Assembly (NCBI RefSeq): GCF_021462225.1
Contig: NC_061816.1
Coordinates: forward strand, 14,657,390 to 14,721,389
Direction: 5' to 3'
Length of the DNA: 64,000 bases
DNA from: Girardinichthys multiradiatus
Taxonomy: Eukaryota; Chordata; Actinopteri; Cyprinodontiformes; Goodeidae
In this document: in pieces, positions 56,064 to 64,000 of the stretch
How positions within the stretch are numbered: the stretch's first letter is position 1
Layout: each line of letters opens with the position of its first letter
Position numbers and translations under genes: made by a program
The notes under the pieces: model-generated
Database searches by the model: none
Told to the model about the DNA's origin: nothing
Seen by the model: only the letters and a program-made list of their open reading frames with translations

Positions 56064-57672
56064 CAGGTCCTTCTCAAAATATTAGCATATTGTGATAAAG
56101 TTCATTATTTTCCATAATGTCATGATGAAAATTTAACATTCATATATTTTAGATTCATTGCACACTAACTGAAATATTTCAGGTCTTTTATTGTCTTAAT
56201 ACGGATGATTTTGGCATACAGCTCATGAGAACCCAAAATTCCTATCTCACAAAATTAGCATATTTCATCCGACCAATAAAATAAAAGTGTTTTTAATACA
56301 AAAAATGTCAACCTTCAAATAATCATGTACAGTTATGCACTCAATACTTGGTCGGGAATCCTTTGGCAGAAATGACTGCTTCAATGCGGCGTGGCATGGA
56401 GGCAATCAGCCTGTGGCACTGCTGAGGTCTTATGGAGGCCCAGGATGCTTCGATAGCGGCCTTTAGCTCATCCAGAGTGTTGGGTCTTGAGTCTCTCAAC
56501 GTTCTCTTCACAATATCCCACAGATTCTCTATGGGGTTCAGGTCAGGAGAGTTGGCAGGCCAATTGAGCACAGTGATACCATGGTCAGTAAACCATTTAC
56601 CAGTGGTTTTGGCACTGTGAGCAGGTGCCAGGTCGTGCTGAAAAATGAAATCTTTATCTCCATAAAGCTTTTCAGCAGATGGAAGCATGAAGTGCTCCAT
56701 AATCTCCTGATAGCTAGCTGCATTGACCCTGCCCTTGATAAAACACAGTGGACCAACACCAGCAGCTGACACGGCACCCCAGACCATCACTGACTGTGGG
56801 TACTTGACACTGGACTTCTGGCATTTTGGTATTTCCTTCTCCCCAGTCTTCCTCCAGACTCTAGCACCTTGATTTCCGAATGACATGCAGAATTTGCTCT
56901 CATCCGAAAAAAGTACTTTGGACCACTGAGCAACAGTCCAGTGCTGCTTCTCTGTAGCCCAGGTCAGGCGCTTCTGCCGCTGTTTCTGATTCAAAAGTGG
57001 CTTGACCTGGGGAATGTGGCACCTGTAGCCCATTTCCTGCACACGCCTGTGCATGGTGGCTCTGGATGTTTCTACTCCAGACTCAGTCCACTGCTTCCGC
57101 AGGTCCCCCAAGGTCTAGAATCGGCCCTTCTCCACAATCTTCCTCAGGGTCCGGTCACCTCTTCTCGTTGTGCAGCGTTTTCTGCCACATTTTTCCTTCC
57201 CACACACTTCCCACTGAGGTGCCTTGATACAGCACTCTGGGAACAGCCTATTCATTCAGAAATGTATTTCTGTGTCTTACCCTCTTGCTTGAGGGTGTCA
57301 ATAGTGGCCTTCTGGACAGCAGTCAGGTCGGCAGTCTTACCCATGATTGGGGTTTTGAGTGATAAACCAGGCTGGGAGTTTTAAAGGCCTCAGGAATCTT
57401 TTGCAGGTATTTAGAGTTAACTCGTTGATTCAGATGATTAGGTTCATAGCTCGTTTAGAGACCCTTTTAATGATATGCTAATTTTGTGAGATAGGAATTT
57501 CGGGTTTTCATGAGCTGTATGCCAAAATCATCCGTATTAAGACAATAAAAGACCTGAAATATTTCAGTTAGTGTGCAATGAATCTAAAATATATGAATGT
57601 TAAATTTTCATCATTACATTATGGAAAATAATAAACTTTATCACAATATGCTAATATTTTGAGAAGGACCTG
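56064..57672 (-). mobile_element. Tc1-like transposon, structurally complete
   Basis: The left end CAGGTCCTTCTCAAAATATT and its inverted right end AATATTTTGAGAAGGACCTG are flanked by TA (56062-56063 and 57673-57674). Long inverted repeats of about 220 bp contain mirrored GGATGATTTTGGCATACAGC blocks. At 1,609 bp the element is full length and its two ends are very similar, suggesting relatively recent insertion. The gene has only a few lesions (see transposase entry). It lies next to the end of repeat copy 1 at 55925. Confidence 0.95.
56341..57344 (-). pseudogene. Tc1-like transposase with intact DD34E core
   Basis: The ATG at 57342-57344 opens MGKTADLTAVQKATI, a paired-type helix-turn-helix DNA-binding start. 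An in-frame TGA follows at the 31st codon or so, in KYISE-stop-IGCSQSAVSRHL. A frameshift lies further on near 57155 (CCTG deletion/insertion region), and another stop just before 57111. From 57111 a 256-codon frame is intact: ESGVETSRATMHRRVQEMG (second HTH), the first Asp in VLFSDESKF, the second in FIFQHDLAPAHSAK and Glu in NSPDLNPIENLW. There are 34 residues between the second Asp and Glu, the correct DD34E spacing. The catalytic domain is complete but the DNA-binding part is broken, so it should not transpose on its own. Confidence 0.93.
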
Positions 57673-57674
57673 TA

Positions 57675-59236
57675 AACTGAAAGGCCAGAGAAAGACAGCA
57701 TTCAGTGGAGATACAGCCAAAAAAACTTTTTTACCTCTGGCGGAGCTGGTGAAAAATGTTGACAGGAAAGCAATCTGCCATGCACCTTCACAAATCTGAA
57801 CTTATGGAAGCATATATATAACAGAGAGGGGTAAACAAAATGTTACCTCATGGAGGATAATTACAAATGCCGGCCACCACATTGAGCGTTTTTCTTTATA
57901 AAATATTGTTAAAACATGTATGAATTGCTTTCCTCTTCACAAGTATGCAAGTTTTTATTTGGTCATTACTATACAAGTAAAACACATTGATGTGACATAA
58001 TATGAAAATTCTTCAGGGGTAGTACTATTTTTGGAAGGAACTGTACCAATGAGGTTGCATAACTGCAAGTAATTAATACCTAGTGGTCGCTCTTAAAAGA
58101 AATATTGACTGTATGCAGTATAAAAAACTTAAGTTGACAACTAGATATGACAGATTGACTTCGGTCAAGGGTAGAACCAAAGTTTCTTTCCCTTTACAGC
58201 TTTGTCTTGACATTAGGCACAAACAAAAAGATTTATCCAGTTGCATTTGTGCAAAAAAAGCCTCAGAATATATGTATGATAAGCAAACACGCTGCTGTAA
58301 GCCTTCATGGTTTAAATAGTGAGTTCTGTCACTTGGGTTTGTTGAAGTGTTGCTGCAGGAAGCCCGCAAGAGGAATCAGCAGTCATCTTGCAGCAAACGT
58401 GACAAAGCCATGCACAGACACATGAACAGGCTAGATCGTAACACTCTCTGCCAGCTGTAAGAGAGAGATACATTATTAAACCCTTGTGGTGATGTACCGA
58501 CCCCCACTTGTCATCCAAAGCTTGCATTGTTCCAACTCCCACTCTGTGGATCAGAGTGCTGGGTTATTACAAGGCTTACAGATCCAAAAGTGGTCTAACG
58601 TTTATGTGTTTTAGACAAAAAAATGTCCTTTTTCTGTTGTTTATTTAAGTTTTAGAAATAAACATGTAACATAAACAGTCTCCTTAATCTGATTTCAGTT
58701 TTTAATCACAACATGTTAGATTTGCTGGGCAACAGTAAACTGAAATTGAAACTAGCAACTTTCAAAATTTACCTTTGTAGTTGCATTATTAGAAGGGCAA
58801 ACGAGAGAAGATAACAGGTGTTTGTGAGACAAGAGATGTTTGTAGGAACATTTGAGTTAATAAAAAAACAAAACTTTGAACAAAAACTGGTCAACACAGG
58901 ATGCATATGATGGTACCAGCTGTCCGCTCAGAAAATTGGGTCTGTGCTACTTCATGCTCACCTGCATAAAATGGAGCTTTGCCATCATAATTTTAAAGTG
59001 TCTCAACCATTAGTTTTGGCATTAAACTTACACTTCATCTTTGTTTATTTAGCGTTTTAATATTCCTGTTATGCAATTGTAGGGACCTCATGTTTCGGAA
59101 AACCCCAATAAAATGCTTTTAAGACATGCAAGCACCAGGTAAAAGACTGAAAAACACTGCCACACAAAAGATTTGGCATCCATAAAAACTTTATTTTAAG
59201 ACATCAAAATTGTCTGTATATATGATTATTTCGAAA
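57675..59236. other. No gene recognised
   Basis: AT-rich DNA. Overlapping open frames at 58073-58425 on both strands have no domain. No element ends or exons were found. Confidence 0.5.
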
Positions 59237-59238
59237 TA

Positions 59239-60175
59239 CACTGCCTGGCCAGAAAAAAAAGGTCACACACTCTAATATTTCATTGGACCACCTTTAGCTT
59301 TGATTACAGCATGCATTCGCTGTGGCATTGTTTCGATAAGCTTCTGCAATGTAACAAGATTTATTTCCACCCAGTGTTGCAATAATTTTTCACCAAGATC
59401 TTGCATTGATGATGGTAGAGTCTGACCGCTGCGCAAACCCTTTTCCAGCACATCCCAAAGATTTTCAATGGGGTTAAGGTCTGGACTCTGTGGTGGCCAA
59501 TCCACGTGTAAAAATTATGTCTTATGCTCCCTGAACCACTCTTTCACAATTCGAGCACTATGAATCCTGGCATTGTCATCTTGGAATATGCCCGTGCCAT
59601 AAGGGAAGAAAAAAAATCAATTGATGGAATAACCTCATCTTTCAGTATATTCAGGTAGTCAGCTGACCTCATTCTTTGAACACATACTGTTGCTGAACCC
59701 AGACCTGACAAACTGCAGCAAGCCCAGATCATAGCACTGCCCCCACAGGCTTGTACAGTAGGCACTAGGCATAATGGGTGCATCACTTCACCTGCCTCTC
59801 TTCTTACCCTGATGTGCACATCACTCCGGAACAGGGTAATTCTGGACTCATCAGACCTAATGACCTTCTTCTATTACTCCAGAGTCCAATCTTTATGCTC
59901 CCTAGCAAATGGAAGCCTTTTTTTCTGGTTAGCCTCACTGATTAGTGGTTTTCTTAAGGCTACACAGCTGTTCAGTCCCAATCCTTTGAGTTCCCTTCGC
60001 ATTGTGTGTGTGGAAATGCTCTTATTTCACTATTAAACATAGCCAGGAGTTCTACTCTTTTTAAAACGATTTAATTTCACCAAACGTTTAAGTGATCGCC
60101 GATCACAATCATTCAGAAATTTTTTCCCACCACATTTCTTCCTCGAAGACGATGGGTCCCCGCTATCCTTCCTTC
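59239..60175 (-). mobile_element. Tc1-like transposon, 5' side truncated
   Basis: The left end CACTGCCTGGCCAGAAAAAA is preceded by TA (59237-59238). Transposase runs on the minus strand to about 60175 and is then replaced by a T tract and repeat copy 2, so the other terminus is absent. This is a family different from the elements at 10884 and 56064. Confidence 0.85.
59272..60175 (-). pseudogene. Tc1-like transposase, broken
   Basis: From its N-terminal side: basic HTH-like sequence with RKKCGGKKFLND (near 60095-60150) and SRTPGY (near 60030-60050). Then come MHIRVRREAGEVMHPLCLVPTV, GGSAMIWACCSLSGLG and ADYLNILKDEVIPSI (59640-59819). The last part (59272-59505) has WPPQSPDLNPIENLWDVLEKGL with the DDE glutamate in PIENLW, then the C terminus MPQRMHAVIKAKGGPMKY. 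At least two frameshifts (near 59535 and 59625) disrupt it, and the region of the second Asp is damaged (YSKMTMPGF). Inactive. Confidence 0.85.
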
Positions 60176-60211
60176 TTTTTTTCTTTTTTTTTTAACCATG
60201 TCCTATCCGGC

Positions 60212-61990
60212 TGAGTAGTGCTCAGAATTGTTGTCTGAGGGCCAAGAAAAAGCCCAACAAATTTACTTTCATAAGTGGAGCTTTACAGCTAATGCTTTAA
60301 AGCTCTGCTTGATATTTATAAAATAAACTTTATTAGAAACTGCTTTGGGATTGTTTCAATTCTTATGGACATGGAAACAGAAACAAAAAGGAAAAAAAAT
60401 AAGAAGCATGAAAGAGAGAGAGGTGGGACAAAAAGGAAAATGGAGAAGGACAAGAGAATTGAGGCTAGAATAAAGGATGAAAAGAATACAAGATAAAAAC
60501 CCTGCTTGCTTCTACACCAGCAGAACATTCATATTAACAGCTTTTTAACCAAAAAATGCACGGTACTTATGAATGCAAGATGTAAATGCGGCTCAATATA
60601 GAACATTTGTGTATCTGTTAACACCTGAACCTAAACACCTGTGGGTCTGAGTGTGAGCGCACTTGTGTATACAAGGTTTATCCATATAAATATGCAATAG
60701 CGAGTGTGAGGAGCCACAGACCTGCCCCCTGGACCCGGGACAGATACGGAGGAGATCCAAGTCATAGACATCCAAAGGGTCCCCAGAGCACAGGAGCCTC
60801 AGAAGAACCATCACTGGGATGACCGCAACCCCACCAGAGAAGAGCAGGGAGAGTCCCAGGGGAACAACCCAGTAGCCACAGTGCAGAAGCCCCAGGGAGT
60901 TGCAGCGACAAGCCAACAGGCCCCACCAGCAGCCGTCTATGCCGTGAACCAGCCATGGACCAGCCATGGACCCAAAGACCCGAGACCCCGGGAATTATCA
61001 CTCCCCAAGCAGAGGCCTGACAGAGCCCAGGGGTCCAGGCCCTGGCAAGCAGCCACCAGGAGTAAGCAGGCACACACCAAAGCACCCAGCCCCGGACACC
61101 GAGAACCACAAGTACATCAGCGGGCAGAGACACCAACCACTGGCAGGTAGTGTAGCGTGGAGGAAATAGACCCCACATTTGATGGGAGGCCTACACTGAT
61201 CCAGGAGAGGGAGCAGTCCAAAACCCAACCTGACACAAAAAACAGGCACACACAGTCACATTCATACATTCCCACCCTCATGTGTAAACATAAAAAAACT
61301 CACACCCACGCACCCAACCCAACCCCCCACCCCGACCCCAGTCCCCAACGATACCCATCCTCATCTTGAGAGGGGGCTATGTACAAAAGAGTCTACATGG
61401 TCCAAACTAGCCCGCCAACCAGAATGAATTCTGATCCTAACACCATGAGCCCCAATGAACCCCAACATGAATTTCCCACAGGGCCACCATCAACCAGGAC
61501 ACAGATATCGAACACATGTCTCCGAACCCAAACGCCATGAATCCCCTCCCCACAGCATAGGGGCACACCCCCACAGGTGGGCTCCATCCCAGAAAAGCCG
61601 ACGGAGCCACACCAACATAGTGCAAGCTCCACACACAGCCCCGCTCCAAGCACCCCCACCGCATTCCTGTCCACCACCACACAGCGTGCCGCAACGGCAA
61701 GGGCCCCACAAAACGCTACTCCAGCCCCTGCCCACACGCGCAACAGGGCAGACACGCCCACAACAGAACCCCCGACCCCACACCAAGATGGGACAAACTC
61801 ACCTGGCAAGAGGTCCCCTGCCAGCAGTAAGCACCTATAGGGGCGGTATCCCCCATCACGCCCACTGCAACCACCCAAACAAACCACATCACCGCCACTA
61901 CAACAATAGCTCAGCTCTACCATCATCGCTCAGGCGATCCAAATGTCTGCTGCCCCGGAGCCTACCACAGCCCGGTCAAATGTGGTGTTG
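60212..61990 (+). repeat. Large teleost-type repeat, copy 2, A/C-rich
   Basis: The first ~650 bp match copy 1 (55300-55925). About 1.1 kb follow with strong strand bias: A and C dominate and T is scarce on the plus strand (60880-61920). CCCCACA, CACCAC and CAGCCC runs recur, together with ACACACA and CCAACCC tracts. Several long open frames occur on both strands (for example 61455-61991 + and 61393-61926 -), but they are Pro/His/Thr-rich or Gly/Val/Cys-rich mirror frames with no domain. Opposite-strand openness is a by-product of T/A-codon scarcity. I recall similar sequence as a dispersed fish repeat; its mechanism is unknown to me. Confidence 0.7.
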
Positions 61991-62254
61991 ATGCATTTTG
62001 TTGTAGTGTGCATTTAAAAAGAAAAACAGAACCCTCAATTTCTACATGCAACTTAACCCTTAGAGGTGAGCGCAGGCAGAGGTTAGGTTCATAAAATACA
62101 CTCCCTCTTGATGCCATTGAGCACACCCACCCCCAAGGCCCCACATGTGAATGTCATGAAAATGCTCTAAGTCAGAGTGTCTAAGTTGTAGAATAAAATT
62201 GGTGTGCAGGCTGCCATGGGACCGCAGAGATGGAAAACCCACTAGTGTTTTTTT

Positions 62255-63130
62255 TCAGCACAAAGTCGAGCTTGCTCTAAGTGCAGGTTGGGGTCTTGTG
62301 AAACCCTTAGTCTCTGATATTATTTATGGTGCTCATGGGGACTTTCTCAAAGCATTGTCATGGAGAGGAAGGTGTCTGGTTTAGAAACCGCAGGGTCTCA
62401 TCTCTGGTTTTTGGCAGATGATGTGGTTTGTTTGGACTTTTCAAGCCATGTCTTTCAGCATGGATTTAAACACTCAGCTCAGTTAGAAGTGAGTGGTATG
62501 AGTGTCCACTCATGAAAGTGTGAGGCTATGGTGTTTAACTCGAAAGTGATAGAAAGCTAGCTCTGGGTTGGGAGTTCTTCTCTGCCTCAAGTGGCGAAGT
62601 TCAAATACCTTGGTTTCTTCATCACGAGTAACAGGATGGAATACAAGATCAATAGACAATTGTAGCTTCATCAGCTGAACAGAAAGGTGAAACTCTCGAT
62701 TCACAGATCCATCTACCTTCCAACTCTCAGAGATCCTAATCTCTTTTGAGATTAGGATTATGACTGAAAGGACAAGATGCCAAATAAAGTGGGCTGAAAA
62801 GAGCTCCCTCTGTAGGGTAGGGTGGACTGAGCTTTAAAAATATGGTTGAGGACCTTCACGATTTGCAGGGGACCTTGATGTAGAGCCACTATTCCTTTTG
62901 CATCGTAATGAATCAGTTGAGGTGATTTGGACTTCTGATCAGTGTGCCTACTGTGAGGATTTATAGGCACATCCCACTGGTAAGTGACCCTGTTGGAAAA
63001 AACAGAACCAGCTTGAGTAACTATACATCTCTTCTGGCCTGATGGGAACACATTGGGAACCAGCAAAATAAGTTGGAGAGTGCCACTAGGGAGGGCGTTG
63101 TCAGGGTTTTCCTTCAAGAGTTACTTTTGT
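62255..63130 (+). pseudogene. Rex3 reverse transcriptase, decayed
   Basis: Reads in sense through the same stretch as the fragments at 18311 and 43534. It begins near GTCGAGCTTGCTCTAAGTGC and passes the catalytic box FLADDVV (near 62412-62430, both Asp kept). LPQVAKFKYLGFFITS follows (near 62585-62625). The C-terminal region follows (LLRIVMNQLR-like near 62890, then the GRPR-type tail around 63030-63110). Stops and indels are frequent. A perfect hairpin at 62733-62758 interrupts it. It spans about 870 bp, the longest Rex3 piece in the window. Confidence 0.75.
62733..62758. repeat. Perfect 11-bp inverted repeat
   Basis: ATCCTAATCTC (62733-62743), loop TTTT, and GAGATTAGGAT (62748-62758). It lies in the Rex3 remnant. 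It may be a snap-back replication product; there is no sign that it is a terminator. Confidence 0.95.
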
Positions 63131-64000
63131 TCTTCAGGTTTCGATAACACAAACAGAATTTATATATTCAATCCAGATGCAAAACACTTATTGTGTGAGG
63201 TTCTGGCTTTATCTTGCATGCACCAACTGTCTACAGATTGTAAAAAGATTAGACTTGATAATTGCTGGTTCCATCTTGGTTACCAAAGTTTAGGGATCAA
63301 CACCTGTTTGCTGCTCTTTTTATTGTATTTTTAAAGGCCGTGCAAAGTTTGTATGTCTGTCGTTTTCTTAAAATATGTCCACTTGTACTAGATTTACAAC
63401 AAGCTCAAAGCACAACATATATACACACATATATATATATAAATTATTCTGTTTATAGACTGCCAGGTAGTTACCAGGAGAATACCAGCTGCTGATGTTT
63501 GGAAAAGGCTGTAGGAGTTATGCTATTTATGAAGCAGGTTGATTTACATCACCTAACCTTCCCCAACAACCGCAATGAACACATCTAGTCATAAGATGGT
63601 AATTGAGGTCTGAGACCTTAATGAAAAGTTATCAGGAAGCTTAAAACTCTTCTAGTGCTTGCCGCTTTATGACACCTAAGTTATACTAACAAAATTATTT
63701 CCTACTTTTAACCTCAGATATGGGAAAGGAAAAAAAGATAAATCAATAAATCATTACACATATATAATCTAATGTCTTAGTGCCCTAACTCCTAATGTTA
63801 AGTCAAGCCAAGTTACAATGTCTTTGCTTTCATATGACTTAAACTCACGATTGTGAGTTGTGAGTTTTCAAATGTCCTCCGTCCTTCCCCTCACAAAGTA
63901 GTTCCAACGTTTCACTGGGCTCTGCAAGTGCTGACAGAGATTAATTTGTGTTTGTGTGTGTGTCTGCTGATCGCTCTGTCTCTAAAAAAAAACCTCTGGT
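63131..64000. other. No gene recognised
   Basis: AT-rich DNA with a short (TA)n-type run near 63418-63441 and a (TG)n stretch near 63945-63963. Open frames at 63053-63495 lack domains. The window ends here. Confidence 0.5.

Noticed and set aside
61393..61991. Overlapping 177-178-codon frames on both strands
   Set aside because: They lie in a strand-biased repeat where stop codons are rare on both strands. Neither has a recognisable motif, and mirror frames cannot both be evidence of genes.
1..64000. CRISPR array, operon or bacterial defence system
   Set aside because: All repeats are eukaryotic transposons, microsatellites or minisatellites. There are no regularly spaced repeats with unique spacers and no bacterial gene organisation.

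Overview
The window is eukaryotic and almost certainly from a teleost fish. The evidence is AT-rich, intron-like DNA without operons, vertebrate-type splice and poly(A) signals, and a dense mixture of transposable elements typical of fishes: Tc1/mariner transposons, a piggyBac transposon, Rex1, Rex3 and L2-clade non-LTR retrotransposons, tRNA-derived SINEs and solo LTRs. The Rex1/Rex3/Tc1 mixture suggests a spiny-rayed (acanthomorph) fish, but the species cannot be named from the sequence alone.

No complete host protein-coding gene was found. Most coding-like stretches are decayed transposase or reverse-transcriptase sequence. The best host-gene hints are a CpG-clustered, promoter-like block with a good Kozak ATG near 24.0-24.3 kb (+) and a terminal-exon-like segment with a strong 3' splice site and AATAAA at 31.31-31.56 kb (+). 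They might be the two ends of one small gene with a TE-filled intron, but no protein family could be recognised.

Layout. 1-6.8 kb: mostly featureless DNA with an LTR-like fragment, a LINE-type tail and a degenerate tandem repeat. 6.8-8.9 kb: decayed Tc1-like element. 10.9-12.5 kb: Tc1-like element with long inverted repeats and a start-codon micro-inversion. 15.9-17.6 kb: one-ended piggyBac with an apparent 108-bp intron. 17.9-18.7 kb: repeat block, minisatellite and Rex3 fragment. 19.9-21.4 kb: Rex1-like element. 23.4-23.9 kb: Rex1 tail. 25.2-33.6 kb: two large solo LTRs in inverted orientation, enclosing a broken Tc1, a retrovirus-like insertion, a SINE and the exon-like segment. 33.6-35.0 kb: repetitive LTR-like region and a second copy of the 17.9-kb block. 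36.9-40.6 kb: second Rex1-like copy, a Tc1-derived miniature element, and a retroposon carrying a 106-codon membrane-protein ORF. 42.3-53.5 kb: a second inverted pair of short solo LTRs, Rex3, Tc1 and three L2-type LINE remnants. 54-63.1 kb: SINE, LTR-like piece, two copies of a large teleost-type repeat, two more Tc1-like elements and another Rex3 copy. 63.1-64 kb: nothing recognised.

The elements do not form a cooperating gene system. Together they record repeated insertion, nesting, deletion and LTR recombination. The observations most worth following are the 28-bp inversion around the Tc1 start codon, the in-frame spliceable intron in piggyBac, the retroposon with its own transmembrane ORF, and the two inverted solo-LTR pairs with intact 4-bp target duplications.
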